From the NCBI GenBank assembly GCA_963070105.1, contig OY718805.1, positions 7,670,001 to 7,734,000 on the forward strand: a stretch of 64,000 nt of DNA, in the 5' to 3' direction. This stretch comes from Litomosoides sigmodontis (lineage: Eukaryota > Nematoda > Chromadorea > Rhabditida > Onchocercidae). Each line of letters starts with the position of its first letter. Positions within the stretch are counted from its first letter, which is position 1. Shown piece by piece: positions 18,022 through 30,113 of this stretch. The notes under the pieces were generated by a model that saw only the letters and a list, made by a program, of their open reading frames with translations, made no database searches and was not told where the DNA came from. The translations under genes were made by a program, and so were the position numbers.

Positions 18022-19272
18022 TCATTTCTTTTCCTCTTCCTTTTTCTCATCCTCCTTCTTTTCCTCTTTCTTTTCATCCTCCTTCTTCTCTTCCTCCTTT
18101 TTGTCCTCTTTCTGCAAATGCGAACACATCTCTTTGAATTTGAACAATTAAAGCATTAATTTTGTTCATCATTAATTAACGGAAAAATTATGCTTCGAGG
18201 AAAGAAAAGCGATGAGAAAAAAAACAAATTGACAGACGAATTGAATATTACTAAAAAAACAAAATTAAAGGAAAAATTAATTAACGGGTGAATTAAATAT
18301 TACTAATTAAAATCATATGTTTCCAACACCAGCTAACCTTCTCTTCATCTTTCTTCTCCTCCTCTTTCTTCTCCTCTTCTTTCTTCTCTTCTCCCTTTTT
18401 CTCCTCTCCCTTTTTCTCCTCTCCCTTTTTCTCCTCTCCCTTTTTCTCCTCTCCCTTTTTCTCCTCTCCCTTCTTTTCCTCTTCCTTCTTTTCCTCACCA
18501 CCTTCCTTCTCCTCACCTTCCTTTTTCTCCTCTTCCTTCTTCTCACCTTCTTCCTTCTTTTCATCACCTTCTTCCTTTTTAAAGTCCACATAAAGTCTGG
18601 AAATGCAACTCCAACTACTTCATTTCCGATCATTCGCCACTTATTAATTAATAAAAATATTATTATCATTAGTATCATTATCATTACCATTATCATTGTA
18701 CTATTATTGATCATTTTAATTATTATTATAATTATTTAATTATTATATTGAGTTTCATTTCACCTCTTTGTTCCATTTGGATCTCCCTTGTGGTCAGACC
18801 AGCATGCTCTCGGTGCCTTGTTCTCATCAGTTGCCTTTATGTAGTATACTGCAAAGTAGTGCTTCCCACTGTCGGGTACCGTTTTTCCCGCATTGAAAGT
18901 TAACTGGAAGCATTCCACTTTACGGGGATGCTCGTGGAAAATTTTAAATTTTAAAAAAAAGATTTTAGTGGCAAACCTTGACAACAGTCTCTTCACCAGG
19001 CTTCAGGGCGAAGACAGGGGGACGAATTCGGAACATTTCGTTTGAGGTGCATTTCACTTTGCACGCTTGACGATCCTGCAACATCACGTCTACCTAATAT
19101 AGTTTGTGTTGCACGGAGCATGACGGAGTGAAAGAGAAGTCAATTCAAGGATTGCATGTACCGATGTGGGATTTGAAATTTTGAGGGTTGTCGGGCAAGG
19201 CTCTTCTCCGAGTTTCTTCCCAACGTAGGTAATCCGTTCGCTTGGATCAAGTTTGAGTGCAAATTCTCCCAT
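18022..19272 (-). CDS. MSP-domain protein with Lys/Glu-rich tail
   Basis: Exons 19162-19272, 18977-19075, 18764-18942, 18338-18596 and 18022-18111 give 245 residues. The first ~135 residues form a major-sperm-protein/VAP immunoglobulin-like fold: LKLDPSERITYVGKK, ISNPTS, CKVKCTSNEMFRIRPP and LKPGEETVVK, followed by HYFAVYYIKATDENKAP. The rest is almost entirely Lys and Glu with repeated GEEKK units. Nematode MSP-domain proteins act as cytoskeletal or membrane-contact modules, and many are sperm-expressed; the role of this one is not known. Phases agree at all junctions. However, the second intron (18943-18976) is only 34 bases and lacks an AG acceptor, while direct read-through meets a stop. 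The tail repeats could mediate charge interactions. It is not a canonical 127-residue MSP. Confidence 0.85.
18390..18480 (-). repeat. In-frame 15-base minisatellite encoding GEEKK units
   Basis: About six near-identical 15-base units (on the plus strand CTCCTCTCCCTTTTT) lie inside the fourth exon of the MSP-domain gene, each coding Gly-Glu-Glu-Lys-Lys. The period is a multiple of three, so copy-number change would keep the frame. Confidence 0.85.
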
Positions 19273-20319
19273 TTTTAGTTGTTATCAAGTTTCCGGACCG
19301 TTTATTTCACCTTATTACACCGTTTAATCACAATAGAATCACCCGCTTCCTATGAAAGCAAAGCTGAACAATAATAATGCACTGTGCTTCATGCTGCTTT
19401 ATTTAAATCGACCGCTTCACCCTTTACTTTAAAGCGTATTAGTTTGCTTAAATATTTTGTAATTCGAAGCTCATTTTATTACATATTAAAATACTTGCAT
19501 TTTTTTCAATTTAAAAGTGTGAGAAAAAAATAGAGCAAAAAATATTTAGTTGACACTTTCAATTATTCGTCAAATCATCCTTCTTCCACAGAGTGTCTCC
19601 ATATTGTTGTTCAGTCAAATACATAGTATGTGTTCTTACGAAATACAATTTAAATTGTTAATCATTAAAATACTTGATTTAAGAAATGAATATAGTTAAT
19701 TATTTTAAGTGTAGGTTGAAGAGTTATTAACAACGACTAGTATAAAATAGTTAAAAATTTTCCCTGAGACTATAGTGATGTAAACAGTTGTAAGGCAAAA
19801 TTTGCAAATTTACAACAATTACTGCTTATTAATATGGTTTTTTTAATAGTACATGGAAATTATGCCCGTTACATTTGTTTTCCACTTATGTGTTTGTTTA
19901 AGCTTTAAGCTCTAATTAATTAGTGCTAATTGTAGACGTATTTCATGATATATTTGTTAGTAACATGGAGCAGAAGCAGAATCTATTTGAAAGTCATGAT
20001 GATTATTTTCTTCTTCAAATTTCGCAATGACCTTTTTTGTTTCTCATTGCTCATTAGTTCTGACCATCACATTCAGTGACCTTTGATAGTGACCGTTGCG
20101 TGTATCGAATCATTTCACCTTGTCCAGATTTTCTTTTGTCCTTTCATCCTCATTCTTCACACCTCTTAATTCCTCGCTTCCCTTTCCTGAAGATAATATT
20201 TGATAATCATTTTTCCTGTATAATTGAATCACACAAAGTAAACAATTCCAATCGAATACTTTATCCTTTTTCTCATTCAAATCATTTATCAATCATCCTT
20301 CTACATTGTCCACTCAACA
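19273..20319. other. Intergenic, divergent MSP and CC-domain genes
   Basis: Very AT-rich sequence between two divergently transcribed genes. It probably holds both promoters. No motif or coding signal could be defended. Confidence 0.4.
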
Positions 20320-21397
20320 ATGTTCAGTATCACCACAGAAATCATAATTACGATTTTAACTATTTCAAGAGTTCTCGAATGCGCACCTACGTCAGGTGAT
20401 AATTGTTACCAGTGGGTTTGTAATAAATTAAACTATGTGTGCAGTTAGATCTATGTGACATTTATTTACATATTATGCGAAAAAGCATTTTTTTTTGAGA
20501 GATGAATTTTTTTCATGAGAGATGAATTGATTGGATAGAGAAGGCCTGTGAGAAAGAAAATCATTCTCATAGCATACTTTGATCAAAAAGCTAAAAATTT
20601 TAAACTAAATAATTTAATATCAAAAATTTGGAAGCATTTTTATACCATCAGTACTAAGATATTTTAACGATGAAATAGGGCAAATCACAAATTTTCTTTT
20701 TTCTTAATCATTTACGACACAATACAACGAAGCAATACAGCACTGCTGTTTCAGGATCAGTGGCGTATACAGGATTTTGCATTGGTCCGATCAATTTTTG
20801 TGCTGAAGGTTACGTATGTGAAGTGATTGAGTGCGTTGAGGAAGGTAGTGAGAGAAAAATTGAAGGTTCATCCTTTCAGTAGATTTTTCTATTAATTTTT
20901 GAAATTGCAACTGTACATCATGCACTTCTTCTGGAATCTTCAAAGTATTTTTGAAATAGTCCTGTATGCATACATTGAGAATTCACACTGTCAGCAATAT
21001 AGGAAAATTTGTAGGCTAGCATAACAATTTTGACGTAACAACGCTTTCCACGCACATGAACTCCTAAAAATACCATAAGAAATGATTAAATTTCATTAGA
21101 GCACGTCAAAAAAAAAATGAAATTGATTGAATTATAAACTCGAGTTTTGAATCATCTAATAAGAAATGATTAAATTTCATTAGAGTACGTCAAAAAAAAT
21201 GAAATTGAATTATAAATTCAAGTTTTGAATCATCTAATTTTATCTAAAGAAATTATAAGCAGAATAATTATTTTCGGAAATTTTATTCCATTTTTTTTTA
21301 ATTTTCAGGCAAAGGCATTGGTCCATGCCTTTCTGGCTTATGTCCCAACAATTACATATGCTATGCCAGGAATAATAGATGTTATTTAATTGAGTAA
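20320..21397 (+). CDS. Small secreted protein with two CC domains (copy A)
   Basis: Exons 20320-20395, 20755-20844 and 21309-21397 join at phase-1 introns with CAG/GTGATA and TTTCAG-type sites to give 84 residues. Residues 1-22 are a hydrophobic signal peptide (ITTEIIITILTIS) ending near ECAPTS. Exon 2 encodes a divergent unit, CIGPINFCAEGYVCEVIEC, and exon 3 a canonical one, GPCLSGLCPNNYIC. The GPC-x-x-G-x-CP-x-x-Y-x-C pattern matches the nematode CC domain, a short disulfide-rich module found in secreted proteins of unknown function. The exons are below usual ORF cut-offs and are recognised through splice phase and the Cys pattern. The downstream neighbour is a paralogue of the same build. 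Likely extracellular; biochemical role unknown. Confidence 0.75.
21077..21238. repeat. Tandem duplication of about 80 bases inside an intron
   Basis: Copies at 21077-21160 and 21161-21238 begin AAGAAATGATTAAATTTCAT and end AATCATCTAAT. They differ by small indels and a few substitutions, in the last intron of CC-domain copy A. Confidence 0.85.
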
Positions 21398-22475
21398 TCC
21401 ATGTCATTTTTGCGATGTTTGTATTTCCGTATTGTAAAACTTGACGAAATATAACATTAATAATAATTATTTTAACAAATTTTAATTTACGTATTAGTTG
21501 ATGGAAAATTTTCAATGTTCATCTATTAATTTTCTTTATCACATTGTGGTCCGATATTTTTTTTCTTTCAAATTTCATCTATGCTATTCAGGTATTCACT
21601 TTTTATTAAAAAATTAATTGTCCTATACCCTTGATTGTTGTCTATTTCGCGTTCTCAAAATTGCTATATCAGTATAAGACAAGATTTGCTAACATGAATT
21701 CGTAGTTCGTTCAACTTCTTTTTTATCAAATATCAATTATTCAAGATATCATGTCCTTTTTTTCTGATTTTTTAAAATCTAAAGTAATTAAAAATTAAAA
21801 AACAAGTGATTAATTTTATAAATTTTTACAATTTCTTTATAATTAAAATACATCTCTTTGTATCTTTCAGCACAGTATGCATAACTATTGTTGTTAAATT
21901 TAAAATAAATATTTAAACAAAGATTCCCATTTATCAAGAAACCGTCTTAAATACTTTTGAAAAAAAAAGACAATTATTCTAGTTTTAATTTAATTTTTGA
22001 ATTTTTGCAAAATTAAATCAAATGACGAGAAAATTTTTGTAGAGTAGCCATTTGAATTGCATTAGCAATTTTTTTTTCCTTTGCAAAAATAAAAAATTAT
22101 TATTTACTTAGTGGTTAAACATCTTTGAGCGGCAACGATGAAATCGAATAGTCTTTCCCCTCCTTCCTTCCTTTACAATATAATAAGACATCCTCCGTCA
22201 TTCTCATCACGAAAAGTCATCATCAACATCTCCTCAATACACTAATATCAAATAAACTTCACCACATTCATCCTCTCCTCACATTCCATCATCAATTTAA
22301 CTAATAATCCTCTCTCCTTTTACTTCGATTTACCACCACTCATTTCAACAACCACATTTAAAAATTTGTATAGTAACAAATAACAGTATAAAATCCATTC
22401 ATTCTCATTTTTTTCATCCTTCACTCCATTTCTACAATCAATTCAATTTCAGCAAATCATTTACAACGTTCGCTG

Positions 22476-23409
22476 ATGTCAAGTAATAAAATTATCGTAA
22501 TTTTTGTAATCACTTCGATCATTATCTTTATTGCTTCATCACTTCCAACAGGTATTACAATTTTTCACAATTATCATTGAAGCATTAAAATGTATGAATG
22601 CTTGCTTTCTTTTTTTCTGTATTTACACTTGAATATTCGTTCCTTATTTTCTAACAATTTATTGTGTTAATTTTATTCGTATACCATAAAAAAAGCAGCC
22701 TTAGAATAACAGTTCCTTAAGTCATCGTTGTTCTTCTCACAGTTTTCCTTTACATTTGTTAACTAACTGTTAATTTCAACAGTGAGTTTACTAGTTCTAA
22801 TCATATTTTTACATCAGTTAATTAATTTTTTCCTCATATGATTTAATTTATTCGCGAATGGATGTGTATTATTTCAATTGTCACATGGAAATTAATCATT
22901 GCAGAAACGAAATCAGAGAAGTTTGAGAAAATAGGTCCATGCGTGAACGGTCTTTGCCCTGTAAATTACAAATGCATAAGTAATGAGTGCATCAAAACTC
23001 ACATTTCGAATGTTACAAAAGGTATTGAGTTCTCTTTGTAATTTTTTGCAAGCAAAACTAACCCATCTCATCCCATGTCGTCAATTCACTACTTATCATT
23101 TGGTAATAAATGATAGTAAAATAGATTTTCTGCTCACCTTGAACGGAAGCATCACCATCACACTATGATATGAAAAAAATTCCGATTCGATTAGTTGTGA
23201 GCACCAATTATTTCAATAAGTTAATCCCAAAAGGAGTAATTCAGTGGATGAAGTAATTGATTATTTATTTAATTATTAATTATGGAAATCTTATTTCAAC
23301 CTTTTTAGGAGAAAGTGTTGGCCCATGTATCAATGGCATGTGTCCCGGAGACCACATATGTCACAATAATTTTTGTTACGATACAAACAGGCCAATCGAT
23401 ATATCGTAG
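22476..23409 (+). CDS. Small secreted protein with two CC domains (copy B)
   Basis: Exons 22476-22551, 22905-23021 and 23309-23409 join at phase-1 introns to give 97 residues. Exon 1 is 76 bases long, exactly as in copy A, and encodes a strong signal peptide (IIVIFVITSIIIFIASS). Exon 2 has GPCVNGLCPVNYKCISNEC and exon 3 has GPCINGMCPGDHICHNNFC. These are two canonical CC-domain units, each with four cysteines. Splice sites are good (ACAG/GTATTA, TTGCAG; AAAAG/GTATTG, TTTTAG). It lies about 1.1 kb downstream of copy A on the same strand, so the pair arose by tandem duplication. Probably secreted and disulfide-stabilised; expression and function cannot be told from sequence. Confidence 0.82.
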
Positions 23410-24150
23410 CATGCCAGGATGTCCATCTAACGCCCTCTTAATTATTCTAAATCATCATAATTTTTCTATTTTTGTTCTTAATTGAAATCAAAATATCCCA
23501 AATTAGTTATTTATTTCAAATAAATATTTCGTTCATAGTGAAATGTTCCTAAATTGTCCAGTTTAGTTTTCGACGAAGATGCAAAACCCATGTCAAATTA
23601 ATTGTGCTATCTTTGTGTATTGCCTTTCTGAGCAGTTTATGCAAGAAAAACATTAAATATAAAAAGGTGCTTAATACGTAATACATGGGAATAAAAGTAG
23701 TAGAACTTCAATGTTTAGTTAAATTATTTCTCTCTACTCTGGACACAGTAATTTTTTTAATGTAACTAAGTTTCACACAACGCACTATCTTCACTGATGA
23801 CGATGAAAATGTAACTACACAGATCTTTGATAGGCTTGTAAATAGCGCCTCCCGTCTCGACGTTTTTGTCATATTTGTTTTACATTTTACATTTACCAAT
23901 AATCTTAAATGTATACTGATCCTGAACATACAGAAATTTCAATTCTCAATAATTTACCTAGACTACGGAGGCAAAAGTGACATACTTCCTTCAATTTGTC
24001 AGACATCTTGAGGTAAAGGAAGATTAAAACAAATGCCAAGTATGAACAATAAGTTGACCATAAAATCAAGAAAAGTAATGAATACAGCAAGTAAAAAACC
24101 GATGAGATCATAATGAACTAATTAAACACGAATGATGAATCTCATAAAAT
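23410..24150. other. Intergenic, convergent CC-domain copy B and KNL-1
   Basis: Short AT-rich spacer holding both 3' ends. No gene seen. Confidence 0.5.
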
Positions 24151-27100
24151 TCATTCTTTCTGTTGCTTTTCAGGTAATAATTCGCGATATTCAGCCACAT
24201 CTTCATCATATCTTCGTAAAAATTCTGTCCTCTGCGCAATTTTCTTTGCCATCTGAGCTTCCATAGCAAACTTCGTTTTGTCATATTCCTTTAGCAGAAT
24301 TTTCACACGCTAAAACAAAAATTAAGAAAACATTCTAACTCTTTACAAGACATCTAAACCACGCAATGATATAAGACAAAATTTTTACAAAATCACGCAT
24401 AAATCCATCGATAACTGTTAAGAGCATTTCATACTGACTGCAGAAATATTTTTCACCGCCACTTTTATAATATCTCAAACTTACTGCGGTCCTTTTCTTC
24501 GTAAATTCCAATTCCTTCTGTACAATTTCTAAACTCCCAATACGTTTCGCTTGCGTCAACTCGTTAAGTTTCATTTCATTTTGTTTCTCATTCTCAACAG
24601 CGTCATCTAACGATTTCAGTTGGGCGTAACGGTGCATTACTTCTGTAGAAAATTATACATGCGGTTTGGAATAAAATTTCTCATTTTTAGAATATGTCAA
24701 AATGTGAGTAGTTTGAAAAAGCATAGTGTATTTACGTGAAGGATAATGCATACCATCATGATTTCGTTGACAATCTTCAACAGACTGTGCTAACTTCTTT
24801 TTCGCATCTGATTGAGCTTTCGTTTCAAACAACAATTCCTGAATAACTACGAAATGATTTATTTTAATTAAATGCGAAATGAAATTAATGTCGCAGCACT
24901 TTTAATTCCCTAGGGTTCTCATCTTACATAGTTATACTTACAATGGTTTTTGTAAGGGATTTGATAGGCTTCAATGATGCTGCACAGTTCTACCTATCAT
25001 AATATAAAGCACAGGTCAGCACTCGGTAACGAGTACTACATATGAAAGGAACTAGCGAATTCAACAACTGTCAGAAATACGACTTAAATTACATACAAAA
25101 AGAACTCATCAAAATTTAAGTTTTCTGTCAAAATTCATAGGTTAACCAGTGTAGCACAATAACCAGTACACTCTTTAAGCTTGAAATAATGCTAGCCATT
25201 AACTGTGAACTTACATCCAACTTTTCACTTGTCAGTTTAGCCAGTTTAGCTCTTAGCACGAACCACTCCTTTTGCGCCATTAGATAACATACATCAAACC
25301 AACTAGCTTCTTTTTTTGACAGCTAAATTTGATCAATGTTTATTTTTTTGACAAAAGCTTAAGCAAAATAAAAGATAAGAAAGGACCTCAAGGCGCACCA
25401 CCTGAAATATTTTACCAAAAAGTCTTTAGCACCTTAACGTATTTGCTTTACGATGAAAATTCTAACACAACAATAAATACGACAAACCTTTCTAGGATTT
25501 AACGTTCTTATACATTCGGCGATTTTTCGATTGCCACAATTTGGAAGCTCTGCGCTGATTAGACCTTTACACCTGAAAAGCCGAGATTCATGATTCCAAC
25601 GTTGGATGGAAATAGGTTTTAGCTACAATTTTATTTCATGTTTTCGTCTCAACTCATTTTTCTGCTTTTTTTATGGAAAACTGACAGAAAATAACTGCAT
25701 CCATTAAATAGCTTTCAGCGATAAACATTAGAACAAACGAACAGATCGCTACTAAAAGAAATGGAAATTATAAAAGGCAAGTAAGACAAACCTATCAACA
25801 ACTTCCGCGATACGTTTACGCAAATTTGTCGTTGCTAACTGCTTAAGTTCCATGATTTGCGGCTGCTCATTTGGCTTAATTCGTAAACACGGTATTGTCC
25901 GAAAATTGATATTGAATCCCACAGTATCAACATGACTCGTTAAGAAGCTTGACTCATTCTCCAAAGCTGCTGTGACAATTTCAGATCGGCGCGAAGACAG
26001 TGATGACGATTCAACGTAAGAATGTTCATTTGCTGTATTTATTTCGGTATTGAAAGATTCCGCTGTTGAAACTAAATTCACCAAATTGTACTGAACAGAT
26101 AAACATTGGACTAGCGTACTTACTACTTCTACTTCTTTGCATAAATTGAAGTCTTAGCAAACAAAAATGTTCTCTTAATTTACGGTTGACGTCAAAGTTG
26201 ACGTTAACTTCAGTTTCTCAACACTTTCTATCATCTCCAACAAATTCATCACCATAATTGAGATTTAACCTGAAACATGACGGTTTACCTTGACTATTGA
26301 GTTCATCCGACCGAAGTAATGGTTCTGGCATAGGGATATCATACAACATGCCGATATTATCAGTACTAGTAGCAGAAAGTTCCGACAAAGTAAATACTCC
26401 AGAATGATTTAAGCTACGACGCAATCGATGTTTGATTTCAGTTAAAGCCTTAAAAAAACATACTAAATAATAAATTAGCACAAGTTTTTAAGGAATGAAG
26501 TATCTTCTAAATACACTCCCTACATATTTATGTGTAACATATATTAGGTAGTAAATGATACTGTTAAAAGGCTACATCTAAGTACTTATAACTTTACTAC
26601 GATTGTGCTTGTAATAACCTTATCAGTCGACTTGTCAATGTTTGTTGTGTTTTCGGAAATATTTGCCGAGTCTGCTTTACCCTGAAAATGACTTAAGTGA
26701 TATTTTTATAAGTTTTCCCAAACAGTAGTTCTTTAATTGTATTACTATAAGCTATAACTCGTTCATAAAAAAAAGAGAAAACGAACAACAGGGCTTGCAG
26801 CAACCTTCGCAGTACTGATTTCTGGCGACCCAAACATTAATGCGCCTGTTTCCGGTGAAAGATTGACTTTTGGACTGAATAAACGAATTTTCTTCTTTGG
26901 TAAAGCCGCTGGTGATTGAAAAGTTGTTTTGCGAACCAATGGAAGAGACTCGCTGGACTTAAAAAACCAATATGAACAGTCAGTATTAATTATAAATCAG
27001 GTAAAACATTTGCGTAAGTTTTTACTTGTTAAAAATAGAAATCAAATGAATGTACGGAGCCGCATAAAATTCTCAGCTCTTAGCAACACTAACTGATCCC

Positions 27101-30100
27101 AAAAATTTTTGTAAACTGACTATGTGCTGACGATCAAGTTGCGAAGAAAGTTCCAGAGTAATTTCATCAACAGAATGTGCAACTTGATCAATATTACAAG
27201 CAGATTTCATCGATAAATCACATGCAATATTGACTTGAGGAGCCACTGATTCCTAAAAAGAACCTTGTTCATAACATAAGCTACAAAATTACCAAGTTCC
27301 TCTATATGAATTACCGTTCCTGTGCAGGTCACTAAAACGTACCACATTAGCAGAAACGTTTGAAATCTGAATGTCGTCAACCATAACACTACTTTTCAAA
27401 TCCTCTCTACGATTTGATGTCTCGGCATGCTTCCCTACTGAAAAGATTTCAGTAACTGCTAAACACTGCTAAAGTAATAAAGTAATATATAGTAATTCAA
27501 AGCAAATGAATCACAACTATTAAACAGGGATTTTGAAAAAGTTTAGTGGATAATACTACTAAGTAAATTTTATTCAGTTAATCTATCTCTTGTTTGGTCC
27601 ACAAAAGTATGCAGCAAACCAATTTAATGAAACACCAGCTTTATTTTTAATTTTCTTTAAGGACAGAATCCAATGCAGCACCATCACTTGTTCCAAATAA
27701 AATGTTTGTTGGTTCATCAACACCATCTGATGTAACTGTAAACTGTTTGAAAGAAGCATCTGTTGGCACCTCTAATGTTTGGCCATCGCCAGAAGAAATA
27801 TCCTGAAAACTCTCAAAAGTCTCTTTATATTTAAAAAGTAAAAAAGTATTCTCAGCACTGTTTGCATGTTTAACTACGATGTTGCTTTGTTACATTTAAT
27901 ATCGACCTCAAATTAATTTGCAGGAAAATTTCAGTATTAATTAGTTTTCTCACCATGTCAGCAGTGCCTGCACAGGAGGGGATCACAGACGATTTTTCAG
28001 TATCCACTTGGACTTCATCACTTGTAATTTCACTTGGAAGTCTATAGTTGTCACAAGCTTTAAAAAGCAATCGTGTTGAATTTGATGCTAAAGTTTCATC
28101 GTACATATCTGACTGCTGATTCGGACTGTTAACCTGTAAAAACTGTCTGTATTGTTTTTTAAGCTAATAGTACAAGAAGATGGGTATCGATAAACCATGA
28201 AAAGTGTAATTTTAGTTCCCCTGCCCCTGGGTTATCCAAATCAGAAAAATACACCAAATAAGAGATAGAAATTTCTTTTTGAAAAGAGAGTAGAAAAACT
28301 CTACAAATTTTTGAAGTACAGTGGATCGTCTAAACAACTTTCTAGTGGCATCAGATGTTAATGGAGAAGATTGATTTGAGTTGCTTATATCCATCGATTC
28401 TACCTCCAGAATATCCAGTTTTTCATTGTGAATAGTTTCCTGAACAGTAAGAGATTTTTTGATGCTCAATTGCTTGTAATGAATGTGATCATAAAGCAAT
28501 TTATTCTTATTTTAACCTGATTTTTCTCCTTTCTCTCTCCTTTTTTTATCTAACAACAGATTCAAACAATTCACCGTCCGGTGTCGTCAAATACACAGAA
28601 CAGCCCCTTCCGAAGACCAATTTTGTTAAATTTGAAATTAATATATAACAAAGACTGACTATGACAGTCTTTTGCATTAAGCAATCATCAATTGCTTACT
28701 TTCATCATTTTTTTTTAATTTATTTAATGTAACCAGCGGGTTCTAAGCAAATTATATACTGCATAAAGAACAAAAACAAACTTCTAAAATGTGTCCCAGC
28801 GCATCATTTGTTTTCCCTTCTTTTTTAGTGTCATGAGGTTCTACTGGATTACATAGTCTAGCACCTCCAGCTACAAAAACTAATATAAATTTGAAAAATA
28901 CAAATGCATAATCACTTTCACAGCTGTATTATAAGCAATTTATCCAACATGAGAAACCTCTCTACCAGAAAAGTCTTCGCATAAGTCTATAAACCATACC
29001 ATCACTGGTATCTCCAGCTCCATGAGTTAAATTGTCACTTAAATCGTTCGGATCTCCTAAGCTAAGAAGCGGCGTAGATGTTTTCACTGGCATGAAATCC
29101 TTTACTGTGTGGTCAAATTCTGTAATTTGCATGCAAATTTAAAAATTAAGCAAAAATGGACAAAAACCAAATTGGATATTAAGAAAATCGAAAAATCAAA
29201 AGGTCAAAAACTGGATTTCCAGAAATCGTTTAAAGCAGAAAGTAAAAAATTTTAGTAAGTCTTACTGTTTGTGTTTACTTCTACTGAATATCCACTTTTT
29301 GATTCATAGTCGGACACTTGCCTAAAGCATAGTAAGCAGCATTTTTCTTACGGAAGAAGTTTCAAAAAAAGTTTTGGCATCTCAAAATGTGACTGAAGGA
29401 ATAATTGAATGCAACATGACTTACTCTGAGGCTAAACCATCCGAACTTGTTGTGTCGTACACTGGAATCAATAGTTAATTTAAGAAATGTTTTCGTAGAT
29501 AATATGGATACTACATCCATTTAGAAGGGAATTGCAATTAAAGAAACCTTGAATAAGGTAAGGAAAAGTGGCAGATGAAAAAAAGGTGTTAAAGGTGCAC
29601 ATTACTGAAAACTGCGGAACATTATATATAGATATATATTTCCAAAAATTATATACATATATACAAAACCTTAGAACTTACATTTCATAGGCTCGTTGTG
29701 AGGTGAACGCACAATCTTACTGTGCTCCACATCGAACTCTCTAAAAACTCCTAACATTCATAAAAATTAATCATTCACCAAAAGCAAGCTGATTTGTTAA
29801 TATTTTTTAAAAAAAGCTTTACAATAACATCACAATGAATAACTCGATATAACTCAATCATGTCACATCTGGAAGGGTGTTATACCACTTATCTGATCTT
29901 CTGATCGAGCCCAAACAGTTCCCCAACCTACAATACCCACATATTTTCAACCTTTTTCGTAGTTTAAAAAGAGAGAGTTAAGGCAGTAGTTACACAAGTA
30001 ACTCACTGGACAGTCCGAACAGTGTGAAAGCTAACACGTCTCTTTACTGTGGCTGTGATCGTCGTTGACAACTCGCCGTTGTCTATGTTTGGAGGTTGTT

Positions 30101-30113
30101 GTGGTTTTAGTAT
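24151..30113 (-). CDS. knl-1: KNL-1 outer-kinetochore scaffold (5' exon unresolved)
   Basis: A minus-strand chain of small exons from 30113 down to the stop at 24151. The first resolved exon (30007-30113) begins ILKPQQPP and contains KRRVSF, giving the SILK-like and RVSF protein phosphatase 1 docking motifs in KNL1 order. The next exon (29682-29740) continues EFDVEHSKIVRSPHNEPMK, like the KNL1 stretch after RVSF. The middle is long, acidic and disordered, with MELT-like SMDIS near 28390 and recurring T-x-x-LF segments (TSDATRKLF, ASNSTRLLF, VDEPTNILFG). The C-terminal exons (25330-24151) are helical and coiled-coil (EWFVLRAKLAKLTSEKLD, KNELTQAKRIG-like, MEAQMAKKIAQ). KNL-1 recruits the Ndc80/Mis12 complexes, BUB proteins and PP1 at kinetochores. 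Phases agree at the junctions checked. The start exon was not found; METR at 31050-31061 is one candidate. Divergent from L26. Confidence 0.85.

Noticed and set aside
18313..18739. Alternative-frame ORFs opposite or beside the MSP tail (Arg/Lys-rich, Leu/Phe-rich)
   Set aside because: Shadows of the Glu/Lys repeat in the true exon, whose frame and phases match the MSP domain.
20076..20399. A 107-codon plus-strand frame before CC-domain copy A
   Set aside because: It overlaps the signal-peptide exon in another frame and has no domain or splice support; the ATG at 20320 gives a signal peptide and correct phase.
24653..24835. Read-through ORFs extending past KNL-1 donors
   Set aside because: The extra residues are intron translation; GTATGC-type donors and matching phases define the exons.
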